NCBI GenBank assembly: GCA_964490845.1 | Contig: CAZBED010000010.1 | Location: forward strand, 1-64,000 | DNA: 64,000 nucleotides | Source of the DNA: JADJSS01 sp964490845 | GTDB taxonomy: Bacteria > Bacteroidota > Bacteroidia > Chitinophagales > JADIYW01 | Direction of reading: 5' to 3' | In this document: one piece after another, positions 18,105 through 26,647 of the stretch | Layout: the number at the start of each line of letters is the position of its first letter | How positions within the stretch are numbered: the stretch's first letter is position 1 | Notes under the pieces: generated by a model | The model's database searches: none | Told to the model about the DNA's origin: nothing | The model's input: only the letters and a program-made list of their open reading frames with translations | Made by a program: the position numbers and the translations under genes

Positions 18105-19201
18105 TAATACTTGTTTATCGCCTCAATTACGTGACTCACCTGTTCATCGGTTAATTCGGCGTACATCGGCAAAGACACACAATGCGCAGCTAAATATTCC
18201 GAATTCGGAAAATCACCCTCTTTATATCCTAAATGTGCATATGCTTTTTGTAAATGGCACGGTACCGGATAATGGAATGCCGGTGAAATATTATTATCAT
18301 TCAGGAATTGACAGAAGCCGTCTTTGTCCTCGGTAGTCACGACAAATAAATGGAACACAGAGTCGGCCCATTCCGGCTGTGCCTGCATTTTTATTTTCGG
18401 GTTGGTGATTTCGGATTGATAACGTTTTGCAATAGCCCTTCTTCGGTTGTTCCATCCTTCCAGATAGCGCAGTTTCACCGTTAGTGAAGCACCTTCCAGC
18501 CCCCCCATGCGATAGTTGTAGCCTACTTCATCGTGGTAATATCTTATCTTGCAGCCGTGGTTGCGCAGGCTTTGCAGGTGTGTAAAGTACGATTCGTTAT
18601 TGGTGGTGATGCCACCGGCTTCGCCACAGGCGCCCAGATTTTTGCCCGGATAAAAACTAAAACAAGCCATTTCGCCAAAACCACCAATAGATTGTCCTTT
18701 ATAGCGTGCGCCCTGCGCCTGAGCGGCATCTTCAATAAAAAATAATTGATGTTTTTTACAAATGGCAGCGACTGCTTCAATATTAAAAGGTTGTCCATAT
18801 AAATGAACACCTATAATGGCTTTGGTCTTTGGGGTAATTTTTTCTTCAATTTTCGTAGTGTCTATCTCCCAGGTGTCTGCCGTACAATCCACAAATACAG
18901 GGGTAGCGCCCGCATGGCTCGGCCCCCAGGCAGTAGCAATAAATGTGTTGGCGGGGATAATGACCTCATCACCCGCTCCGATTCCAAGTGCTACCATAGC
19001 TAAATGGAGGGCCGTGGTTCCGTTGCTGACACCGATGGCATAGGTTGTGCTGCAGTATTGAGCGAAACTCTTTTCAAATTCTTCTACAAAAGGGCCTCCC
19101 GAAAAAGCCGTTTTTTCATACACTTTTTCAAAAAGTTCAAATATTTCCGCCTTCACCTGTTGGTGCTGCCCCCTCAAGTCTAAACAAGGTATTTTTTCCA
19201 T
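18104..19201 (-). CDS. DegT/DnrJ/EryC1/StrS aminotransferase (WbpE-like)
   Basis: PLP-dependent aminotransferase for a 3-keto or 4-keto NDP-sugar. IPCLDLRGQHQQVKAEI opens the protein, FIEDAAQAQGARYKGQ carries the PLP-ring aspartate, and CFSFYPGKNLGACGEAGG carries the aldimine lysine. The last block and the LDLRGQ start are typical of WbpE/FdtB-type enzymes making 3-amino sugars. It lies between the acetyltransferase at 19207 and the NeuD-like gene. In WbpE the amino donor is glutamate, giving 2-oxoglutarate. Confidence 0.92.
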   Translation of the reverse strand: MEKIPCLDLRGQHQQVKAEIFELFEKVYEKTAFSGGPFVEEFEKSFAQYCSTTYAIGVSNGTTALHLAMVALGIGAGDEVIIPANTFIATAWGPSHAGATPVFVDCTADTWEIDTTKIEEKITPKTKAIIGVHLYGQPFNIEAVAAICKKHQLFFIEDAAQAQGARYKGQSIGGFGEMACFSFYPGKNLGACGEAGGITTNNESYFTHLQSLRNHGCKIRYYHDEVGYNYRMGGLEGASLTVKLRYLEGWNNRRRAIAKRYQSEITNPKIKMQAQPEWADSVFHLFVVTTEDKDGFCQFLNDNNISPAFHYPVPCHLQKAYAHLGYKEGDFPNSEYLAAHCVSLPMYAELTDEQVSHVIEAINKY

Positions 19202-19206
19202 AATCT

Positions 19207-19698
19207 TTAATCAATCGTTTTAATAATTCTTGCAGGATTTCCTGCAACGATGGTATTGGCCGGAACGTCTTTCGTCACTACGGCGCCGGCGCCCACCAGT
19301 GCATTTTCGCCGATGGTAATACCACATAAAATGGTGGCGTTGCTGCCTATGGATGCACCTTTCCGAACAAAGGTTTCAACCAGTGTCCAGTCGGCATCCG
19401 TTTGTGCGGAACCGTCCGGATTAGTAGCTCGCGGAAACAAATCATTGGTAAACATCACCCCATGGCCGATGAACACGTTATCTTCAATATGTACACCTTC
19501 GCATATAAAACTGTGCGAAGATATTTTACAGTTTTTTCCGATACTGGCTCCTTTCTGGATTTCTACAAAGGTGCCTACTTTGGAATTGTCATCAATACTG
19601 CAGTTATAGGCGTTTACAAAATCATAAATTTTTACATTGCTTCCAACAGAAACATTATTCAGGGATTGTTTGGGATGGTTCTGGGTGATTTTTTCCAT
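19207..19698 (-). CDS. Hexapeptide N-acetyltransferase (WbpD-like)
   Basis: A 163-residue left-handed beta-helix acetyltransferase. It runs almost entirely in hexapeptide repeats (DNSKVGTFVEIQKGASIGKN and later). HGVMFTNDLFPRATNPDG is the loop typical of WbpD/WlbB-type enzymes that acetylate a 3-amino sugar nucleotide, and the protein ends NTIVAGNPARIIKTID. It overlaps the dehydrogenase gene by one base and precedes the aminotransferase by five. That order (dehydrogenase, acetyltransferase, aminotransferase) fits a 3-acetamido-sugar pathway. Confidence 0.9.
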   Translation of the reverse strand: MEKITQNHPKQSLNNVSVGSNVKIYDFVNAYNCSIDDNSKVGTFVEIQKGASIGKNCKISSHSFICEGVHIEDNVFIGHGVMFTNDLFPRATNPDGSAQTDADWTLVETFVRKGASIGSNATILCGITIGENALVGAGAVVTKDVPANTIVAGNPARIIKTID

Positions 19699-20702
19699 TA
19701 GATGATGATTTCTTTCCCTTTGTTTTTGATGGACTCCTGTGCAGCCTCCAAAATCCTGATTACCTCCAGCCCCGACTGGTAATTGGAGATGGGTGTGGTA
19801 TGTTGTGTAATGGCAGAAATGAAATCAGCAGCCATACCAGACAATGCTTCTTTTGCATCCACTTTTGGAATATGGATATCTCCGGCACGGTAGTCAACTA
19901 AAATCCTGTTTTTTTCTTCGTCAGTTTTATGGCTGAAACCGGTGTCATATACCTTTATCTTTTCCGTTGGCTCCAGGTCATTATAAACCACCATTTTTTT
20001 ATCTCCGCCGATAAGCATCATCCTTATCTTTACAGGAGAGGTCCAGGAGCAATTGAAGTGTGCTATAAAATCTGAATTGTAATTGACCGTCAGATAGGCG
20101 ATATTCTCGATTCCATTGTTGGTGTGTGATATTCCGGTAGCCTGAACACTATAGGGTTTTTCCGGCACCAGATAGGTAAGAATGGAAATGTCATGCGGGG
20201 CTAAATCCCATAATACATTGACATCCGGCTGGAATAAACCCAGGTTGATGCGTGTTGAATCAAAATATTTTATCTTCCCGATTTCACCTGATTCAATCAT
20301 GGTTTTCATCTTCTGAACGGCGCCGGTATACAGGAAAGTATGGTCCACCATTAATACTTTGTTGAATTTGGCCGCCAGTTCTATTAATTCCTCCGCCTCG
20401 CATACTTTACTCGTCATGGGTTTTTCCAGCAGAACATGCTTGCCTTGCTCGAGCGCTCTTTTGGCTAATTTATAATGAGTGAAAACCGGCGTGGCTATTA
20501 CAATAGCGTCGATATCAGGGTTGTTAAAGACGTCGTCTGTATTGGATGTTATCTGAATGCTGTTGTGATTTCGTTTGGCAACTTCCAGCCTTTCAGCCCG
20601 GAAATCGACTACGGTATGCACGAAACATCCTGCCGTAGATGAGAAATTTCTGACTAAATTGGGTCCCCAGTATCCGTATCCTATAATTGCTATGTTAATC
20701 AT
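19698..20702 (-). CDS. Gfo/Idh/MocA-family sugar dehydrogenase (possible WbpB role)
   Basis: NAD(P)-dependent oxidoreductase. INIAIIGYGYWGPNLVRNFS is the Rossmann motif, and LLEKPMTSKVCEAEELI holds the conserved EKP lysine. LWDLAPHDISILTYL is the substrate-side His block. In clusters of this kind such an enzyme oxidises C3 of an NDP-uronic acid, but this GYGYWGPN subgroup differs at the N-terminus from the WbpB/WlbA proteins I know, so the assignment is by context. I chose the ATG at 20702 over a GTG at 20717 that lies almost on the -7 box. First gene of the operon. Confidence 0.87.
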   Translation of the reverse strand: MINIAIIGYGYWGPNLVRNFSSTAGCFVHTVVDFRAERLEVAKRNHNSIQITSNTDDVFNNPDIDAIVIATPVFTHYKLAKRALEQGKHVLLEKPMTSKVCEAEELIELAAKFNKVLMVDHTFLYTGAVQKMKTMIESGEIGKIKYFDSTRINLGLFQPDVNVLWDLAPHDISILTYLVPEKPYSVQATGISHTNNGIENIAYLTVNYNSDFIAHFNCSWTSPVKIRMMLIGGDKKMVVYNDLEPTEKIKVYDTGFSHKTDEEKNRILVDYRAGDIHIPKVDAKEALSGMAADFISAITQHTTPISNYQSGLEVIRILEAAQESIKNKGKEIII

Positions 20703-20718
20703 GGTCTGTTCAAGCACA

Positions 20719-20726
20719 CAAATCTA
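20719..20726 (-). promoter_or_regulatory. Bacteroidetes -7 box (TAGATTTG)
   Basis: Exact TAnnTTTG on the minus strand, 16 bases upstream of the ATG at 20702. It probably drives the minus-strand nucleotide-sugar operon. Confidence 0.5.
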
Positions 20727-20822
20727 AGAAACTATTTTTACAATGGCAGAAATAAAACACCATCAAAATAAGCGTTATTTGCCGTTAGGTATGCACTGTA
20801 ATGCAAATAGCGTTATTCTTTT

Positions 20823-20830
20823 TATCTTTA
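20823..20830 (+). promoter_or_regulatory. Probable -7 box (TATCTTTA)
   Basis: Seven of eight positions match TAnnTTTG, 22 bases before the GTG start at 20853 in the divergent gap. It could drive the plus-strand glycosyltransferase run to 27870. Confidence 0.35.
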
Positions 20831-20852
20831 AAGCTTAATTTTTTCTTTTCCG

Positions 20853-21830
20853 GTGAAAATATCCATTATAACGCCTTCTTTTAATCAAGCTAATTACATT
20901 GAGAAAACCATAGATAGTGTGTTGTCTCAGCAGTATCCCGATTTAGAGTATATTATCATTGACGGCGGAAGTACAGATAATTCGGCAGAGATTATCAAAA
21001 AGTATGAGAAACACCTCACTTATTGGGTGAGTGAAAAGGATAACGGTCAGAGTGATGCCATCAACAAAGGGCTTATGAGGGCTACGGGAGAGGTGGTAAA
21101 CTGGATTAACAGCGACGACTGGTATTATCCGGAAACCCTTAAAAAGGTAGCGGCTGCATTTGAAGAGGAGAATGTGCTGGTCTTAAGCGGCAAAGGAAGC
21201 GTCTGGCAGGACAACAAGATAAGAAACACCAATCCCGGGGTGGATATTTACCCTAATTTTGAAAAAACGGCAGGCTGGGCGCGGATTGACCAACCGGAAA
21301 CATTCTTTCGGCACAATGCCATAAAAAAAATGGGACTGCTGAATACAGATTTACATTATGTCATGGACAGAGAGTGGTGGATACGATTTTTACTGCATTT
21401 CGGGCAGGAACGCGTTAAAAAAGTGGATGACCTGTTTGTGAATTTCCGCCTGCACGTAGATTCCAAGTCGTACAACTTCCAGCATTTGTTCAGCGAAGAG
21501 GCCCTGAATGTGTATTACTCCATCGCCAGGCAAAACAATCTGCAGGAAGAAGTCCGCATGCTGGAATCCAATTTTAAAGTAAAATATATCGATTCTCTGT
21601 CATACACACAGATAGCGGATGCGGCATTGCTCAAAAAGATTGTTCATTATTTTCTGTTTCTGGAGGGCCGGCTGAGATATGCCGACAATGAACTGACTGA
21701 AGCCACCAGATTTTTTAAACTGGTGGATAAAGGCCTGTTGCAACCCAATGATCAGGAGGAATTAGATAGGCTAAAAATCAGAGCATCGTTGATTCCGGTG
21801 TGGTTGAAAAAAATGATTAATAAACGATAA
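20853..21830 (+). CDS. GT2 glycosyltransferase (WcaA-like)
   Basis: Inverting GT-A enzyme. KISIITPSFNQANYIEKTID, followed by an IIIDGGSTDNS block, is the usual UDP-sugar site. WINSDDWYYPETL carries the metal-binding aspartates, and VMDREWWIRFLLHFG includes the ED-like catalytic region. About 325 residues, with a helical C-terminal third. It starts with GTG and heads a run of four tightly packed glycosyltransferases. Confidence 0.88.
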   Translation: MKISIITPSFNQANYIEKTIDSVLSQQYPDLEYIIIDGGSTDNSAEIIKKYEKHLTYWVSEKDNGQSDAINKGLMRATGEVVNWINSDDWYYPETLKKVAAAFEEENVLVLSGKGSVWQDNKIRNTNPGVDIYPNFEKTAGWARIDQPETFFRHNAIKKMGLLNTDLHYVMDREWWIRFLLHFGQERVKKVDDLFVNFRLHVDSKSYNFQHLFSEEALNVYYSIARQNNLQEEVRMLESNFKVKYIDSLSYTQIADAALLKKIVHYFLFLEGRLRYADNELTEATRFFKLVDKGLLQPNDQEELDRLKIRASLIPVWLKKMINKR

Positions 21831-21837
21831 CACAAGA

Positions 21838-22749
21838 GTGAAAGTAAGCATTATCATACCAACTAAGCACCGAGAAGAAATATTGCAGCATTCGTTGCAA
21901 TATGCCGTGAAGGCGATTGAAAACCTGGATGTGGAAATTATTGTGGTAAATGATGGAGATAAAGCCATATTGATTCCCGATGAATGGACAAGCGCGGTAA
22001 ACGTAGTCAAAAACCCAAAATCGGGCGTTGCATCTGCAAGAAATTTCGGGGCTGCAAATGCGAAGTCGGAATTGCTGATTTTTATGGATGACGATATGCT
22101 GATTCATGAAGATGCAGTGAAAAGGGCAATAGAATTGGTAACAGAACAACGCACTATTAATATTAACTGGGTGTATCCGCCGGAGTTATTGACGGAAATC
22201 CTGCAAACAAAATTTGGCAGATATCTGCATCATACAGGATTCACTACACTTAAAGGGTGGAATGATGGAAAACCCTGGAATGATAATGAGTTATTTGAAA
22301 ATCACGGTGTTACCAGCCAGTTTCTCGCTATACGGAAACGGACGTTCGAACTGGTGGATGGGTATGATGAGACGTTTCCACATGCCGGGTTTGAAGATTA
22401 TGACTTTGCCAAACGGCTGAAGGAAAAAGGGATACGGTTTTTTGTCTGGCCGCTGGATACCATTTATCACAATGAAACGGACCGGCAGGAGCTTAAAAGC
22501 TGGCTGGACAGAAAGCGCAGAGGAGGAGAAACACGCAAGCATGCCGTTCTGAGAGGGAATAAAGAGCTGGCATTACATTATGCCGGCGTAAAAAAAATAA
22601 TATTATTCTTCTTGGTACTTACAAAAAGTATATGGATGTTGTTGCTGGATCTTTTGCCCAATAGTAGAAGGGTGGACAGATTTTATGAGAAAATAGCAAA
22701 TGTTTTACTGGCAACCGCTATTTTTGAGGGATATACAAGTATTAGTTAG
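21838..22749 (+). CDS. GT2 glycosyltransferase
   Basis: GT-A enzyme with an N-terminal VSIIIPTKHREEILQHSL strand, VNDGDKAI loop and the acidic motif LLIFMDDDMLI, all in the first 90 residues. FEDYDFAKRLKEKGIRF near residue 185 is the family's ExD catalytic block. The region around 250 is hydrophobic (KKIILFFLVLTKSIWMLLL) and may anchor it to the membrane. GTG start seven bases after the previous stop; the next start overlaps its stop by one base. Confidence 0.87.
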   Translation: MKVSIIIPTKHREEILQHSLQYAVKAIENLDVEIIVVNDGDKAILIPDEWTSAVNVVKNPKSGVASARNFGAANAKSELLIFMDDDMLIHEDAVKRAIELVTEQRTININWVYPPELLTEILQTKFGRYLHHTGFTTLKGWNDGKPWNDNELFENHGVTSQFLAIRKRTFELVDGYDETFPHAGFEDYDFAKRLKEKGIRFFVWPLDTIYHNETDRQELKSWLDRKRRGGETRKHAVLRGNKELALHYAGVKKIILFFLVLTKSIWMLLLDLLPNSRRVDRFYEKIANVLLATAIFEGYTSIS

Positions 22750-23864
22750 TGAAAGTTAACATCACCTATATTTTATTTCAAATCAACAAGGCGCTCGCGT
22801 TTGAGTGGGTCATTGATCATATTGATAAAAGCCGATTCGAGCTATCCTTTATTTCCATAGCGGTGTCCAAAGATTCACCGCTCGAGCAGTTTTGCAAAGA
22901 AAGAGGAATACCCTTTTACAGGATTGATTACCGAAGTAAAAAAGATTTACCCGCAGCTGTTTATAAAACGTATTCCATCCTGAGGCAGATAAAACCCGAC
23001 GCAGTTCACTGTCATATCTTTGAGGCCAATATTATAGGACTTTCTGCAGCATGGCTGGCGGGTGTCAAAAAAAGAATTTTTACCAGACATCACTCAACTT
23101 TTCATCACACCACCTCACCAAAGGGAATCAAATACGATAAGTTTTGCAATAAGCTGGCAACGCATATTATCGCCATCAGTGAAAATGTAAAGAATATACT
23201 AATTGTTAAGGAAGAAGTTCCGCCGGAGAAGGTGTATCTAATTCATCATGGGTTTGATTTGCCTCTGTTTAAAAACATTTCGGATGAAAGGTTGGAGCGG
23301 ATAAGACAAAAATATAACGTCAACACTCGAAACCCTGTAGTTGGGGTGATTTCCAGGTATACCCGTTGGAAGGGAATTAAATTTATCCTGGATGCGTATA
23401 AAAAATTATTGGTGCAGTATCCCAATGCGTTGCTTGTTCTGGCCAATGCTAAAGGAGATGATGAAGAAATCAGACGGACCTTGACAGGCTTTCCAAAGGA
23501 AACCTATATTGAAATTGAATTTGAGCAGGACAATGCGGCCTTATTCAAGTTGTTTGATGTGTTCGTACATGTACCGATAGACGCGGAGATTGAAGCCTTC
23601 GGGCAAATTTATGTGGAGGCGCTGGCCGTTGGGGTGCCAAGTGTCTTTACCATGTCAGGCATTGCCTGTGAATTTATCCGGCATCAGGAGAATGCACTGG
23701 TCGTCGACTTTCAGAATTCTGAACAGATCTATCAATCAATGTGTACTCTACTGGAGCATAAAGAATTAAGGGATAAACTGTCGGCAAACGGCAAAAAAGC
23801 TGTTGAACAACTTTTTTCATTACCTTTGATGATTCATAAATTAGAAAAGATATACAGCAGCTGA
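22749..23864 (+). CDS. GT4-family glycosyltransferase
   Basis: GT-B retaining enzyme. The N-terminal half has HCHIFEANIIGLSAAWLAG and RHHSTFHH. The C-terminal half has VGVISRYTRWKGIKFILDAY, the donor-binding start, and EAFGQIYVEALAVGVPSVF, the E-x7-E motif. At 371 residues it is full length. The GTG start shares one base with the previous stop, so translation is probably coupled. Confidence 0.9.
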   Translation: MKVNITYILFQINKALAFEWVIDHIDKSRFELSFISIAVSKDSPLEQFCKERGIPFYRIDYRSKKDLPAAVYKTYSILRQIKPDAVHCHIFEANIIGLSAAWLAGVKKRIFTRHHSTFHHTTSPKGIKYDKFCNKLATHIIAISENVKNILIVKEEVPPEKVYLIHHGFDLPLFKNISDERLERIRQKYNVNTRNPVVGVISRYTRWKGIKFILDAYKKLLVQYPNALLVLANAKGDDEEIRRTLTGFPKETYIEIEFEQDNAALFKLFDVFVHVPIDAEIEAFGQIYVEALAVGVPSVFTMSGIACEFIRHQENALVVDFQNSEQIYQSMCTLLEHKELRDKLSANGKKAVEQLFSLPLMIHKLEKIYSS

Positions 23865-23866
23865 CA

Positions 23867-24778
23867 ATGGAAAGGGAATTGTTTTTCTCCATAATTATTC
23901 CGGCATACAACAGGGCGCACATGATTCTGGAAACACTGGAATCGGCATTTTCCCAGACGTATCAGCATTTTGAAATCATATTGGTGGATGACGGTAGTAC
24001 CGATAATACGGACGAAGTCGTTAAATCCATTACTGACCCTCGTTTTATTTATCATAAAAAAGCCAACGAAGAAAGAGCGATAGCACGGAATACAGGCTTT
24101 AACCTGGCAAAGGGAGATTATGTCACGTTGCTGGATTCAGATGATTATTTTTATCCGAACCATCTGGAAGCCGCAGCTAATTATATTCAATCCAACAAAA
24201 GCCCCGAGGTTATCCGGTTTAATTATGATGTGGTTGATTCCAATAAAAATACCCTGCAAATTGCGAAAATGCCCGAACATGTAAATGCCCGAATGATAAA
24301 TGGAAATTTTATGGGGTGCAGCGGAATTATATTAAGAAGAGATGTGGCCGTAAAATATGCATTTAACGGAGACCGGGATTTATCCGGGTCAGAGGATTAC
24401 GAACTGTGGCTGAGGATGGCGGCACGCTTCAGGGTACATACTCAGGATGTCATTACCTGCTCTCTGCACTCCCATGAAGAACGTAGTGTCATTCATAACA
24501 TTAAAGAAGAAACACTCGTAAAAAGGATTGAACTGCTGATTAAATATTCCTTCGGAGACAAGGTGGTCAAAAAGATATATGGCGTGAAAAAGAATGTCTT
24601 CGTCTCACACTGCCTGTTATATATTTCCTTACATTTGGCTATCGCCCAGATAAATAAATCATCTTTTCTTTATTTGATGAGGGCTATTAAAACAAATCCG
24701 AGAACCATGCTGGACAAGAGGTTCTTTGGAATTATCAAGACATTAATAAAAAGAAATATTTTAGCTTCATTCGAGTAA
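23867..24778 (+). CDS. GT2 glycosyltransferase
   Basis: GT-A enzyme. FSIIIPAYNRAHMILETLES followed by ILVDDGSTDNTDEVV is the donor-binding region, and TLLDSDDYFYP the metal-binding DxD-like site. SEDYELWLRMAARFRV near residue 180 carries the catalytic ED. The last 60 residues are hydrophobic and basic, consistent with peripheral membrane attachment. Three bases separate it from the asparagine-synthase gene. Confidence 0.9.
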   Translation: MERELFFSIIIPAYNRAHMILETLESAFSQTYQHFEIILVDDGSTDNTDEVVKSITDPRFIYHKKANEERAIARNTGFNLAKGDYVTLLDSDDYFYPNHLEAAANYIQSNKSPEVIRFNYDVVDSNKNTLQIAKMPEHVNARMINGNFMGCSGIILRRDVAVKYAFNGDRDLSGSEDYELWLRMAARFRVHTQDVITCSLHSHEERSVIHNIKEETLVKRIELLIKYSFGDKVVKKIYGVKKNVFVSHCLLYISLHLAIAQINKSSFLYLMRAIKTNPRTMLDKRFFGIIKTLIKRNILASFE

Positions 24779-24781
24779 ATT

Positions 24782-26647
24782 ATGTGCGGCATTTCTGGAT
24801 ATATCTCCTCCCCCGGAAGACTGGATAAACAAGATTTTGTCCGTGCTACCAATGCTATCAGACATAGAGGCCCGGATGCGGAGGGTTTTTACGAGAATGA
24901 GCAGCACTCCCTGTATCTCGGGCACAAGCGACTGAGCATTATTGACCTTTCACCGGCTTCCAATCAGCCCTTTTTTTCCAGCTGCGGAAGGTATGTAATG
25001 GTTTATAACGGAGAAGTCTATAATTATAAGGAGATAAAAGAACAGCTACAGCTGGTAACGCGTACGACCGGTGATACCGAAGTCATTTTAGAGGCGTATG
25101 CCAAAATAGGTGTACGCTCCTTTGAATTGCTGAATGGTATGTTCGCTTTTGCCATTTATGATATACAGGAGCAAAAAATTATTTTATGCCGTGACAGAAT
25201 AGGCATAAAGCCTTTATTTTATTACTGGGACGGTATCCAGTTTGCCTTTGCCTCTGAAATAAAGATGTTGAAGGCTTTGCCCGGCTTTAATAAAGAAATA
25301 AATTATGATTCCATTCCTGAGTTTCTGCATCTTGGGTTTATTCCGGAACCGTATACTATCTATAAGCACGTATCAAAATTCCCGGCGGCACATTTCAGCA
25401 TTTTCTCCCTGGGCGATATCTTTAAACCCAACTTTACCGTTCCGGAAAATAGCTACTGGAAGCTGAAAGATGCTATAGAGCCGGTTGCTGTGAAAGATTT
25501 CACCACCACTAAAAAGCAATTAAAAGAATTGCTGATTGACTCCGTAGAGAAACAACTTATCAGCGATGTTCCTGTGGGTACATTTCTCAGCGGCGGGATA
25601 GACTCGAGTCTTATTACGGCAATTGCCGCCCAATTAAAGAAAGACAAAATCAAGACATTCAGTATCGGATACGATACCAAAAAATATGATGAGTCTGAGT
25701 ATGCCCTACAGGTAGCCAAACACCTTGGTACGGAGCATCATGCGTTCCGCTTAACGGAAGATGAGGTGGAGGAGATTCTGTCGGATATTATCTTTCAGTA
25801 CGATGAGCCTTTTGCGGATTCTTCCGCATACCCGACCATGATAGTATCCAAACTGGCTCGCCAGCATGTAACCGTTACGCTTTCCGGTGATGGTGCAGAC
25901 GAATTATTTCTCGGTTATGGAATGTATAAATGGGCATCCAGATTGTCAAATCCTGTGGTTCAGTTCTTAAGAAAACCGGTGTTCTTTGCCACTCAGCATG
26001 CGGATTCCATCATCAAAAGAGGAGGATTATTGCTGGATTATTCATCCGTTGATCATATTCGCAGCCATATCTTTTCACAGGAACAATATTTAAACAGCGA
26101 GAAAGACCTGAAGCATTTGTTGCTGGAAGAGAATTTTTCGTTTGACCGTTTTAATAGAGAAGTGGATACCGGCAAAAGAATCCTGACACCCAAAGGAAAA
26201 CAGTCTTTTTGGGATATTAATTATTACCTCAAAGATGATTTGCTGGTAAAAGTGGACAGGGCGAGTATGCGTTACTCACTGGAAAGCCGGGTTCCCTATT
26301 TAGATCATCATGTGGTGGAATATGCCGTTAATATTGACGCAGACCTGCGATACCACAAAGGGGTTTCCAAATATATTCTCAAAGAAATTTTATACGATTA
26401 TCTGCCGCGTGGATTATTCGACCGGCCAAAATGGGGGTTTGCACTTCCGCTTCCGCACTGGATGAAAGGAAGATTCAACTACCTGCTGGATAAATATCTG
26501 GACAGCACCATTATCAATAATTACGATATCCTTACTAACTTATATGTTCAGGATTTGAAAGATCGTTTTATGGCCGGTGAAGATTATTTATATGGCCGTT
26601 TATGGACAATCATACTATTACACTGGTGGCTGGAAGAGAATGCATGA
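24782..26647 (+). CDS. asnB: Asparagine synthase (glutamine-hydrolysing) family amidotransferase
   Basis: Two-domain amidotransferase of 621 residues. MCGISGY provides the N-terminal nucleophile Cys2 of the glutaminase domain, with HRGPDAEG and YNGEVYNY blocks. The synthetase domain has the PP-loop SGGIDSSLITAIAA and LSGDGADELFLGYG. AsnB can make free asparagine, but homologues inside O-antigen loci (for example WbpS and WbmI) amidate uronic acids. Being surrounded by glycosyltransferases makes the second role attractive here. Confidence 0.9.
   Translation: MCGISGYISSPGRLDKQDFVRATNAIRHRGPDAEGFYENEQHSLYLGHKRLSIIDLSPASNQPFFSSCGRYVMVYNGEVYNYKEIKEQLQLVTRTTGDTEVILEAYAKIGVRSFELLNGMFAFAIYDIQEQKIILCRDRIGIKPLFYYWDGIQFAFASEIKMLKALPGFNKEINYDSIPEFLHLGFIPEPYTIYKHVSKFPAAHFSIFSLGDIFKPNFTVPENSYWKLKDAIEPVAVKDFTTTKKQLKELLIDSVEKQLISDVPVGTFLSGGIDSSLITAIAAQLKKDKIKTFSIGYDTKKYDESEYALQVAKHLGTEHHAFRLTEDEVEEILSDIIFQYDEPFADSSAYPTMIVSKLARQHVTVTLSGDGADELFLGYGMYKWASRLSNPVVQFLRKPVFFATQHADSIIKRGGLLLDYSSVDHIRSHIFSQEQYLNSEKDLKHLLLEENFSFDRFNREVDTGKRILTPKGKQSFWDINYYLKDDLLVKVDRASMRYSLESRVPYLDHHVVEYAVNIDADLRYHKGVSKYILKEILYDYLPRGLFDRPKWGFALPLPHWMKGRFNYLLDKYLDSTIINNYDILTNLYVQDLKDRFMAGEDYLYGRLWTIILLHWWLEENA

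Noticed and set aside
13226..20702. Sialic-acid or legionaminic-acid pathway (because of the NeuD-like gene)
   Set aside because: No NeuB-type synthase, NeuA-type cytidylyltransferase or NeuC-type epimerase is present; PglD-like acetylation of an amino sugar fits better.
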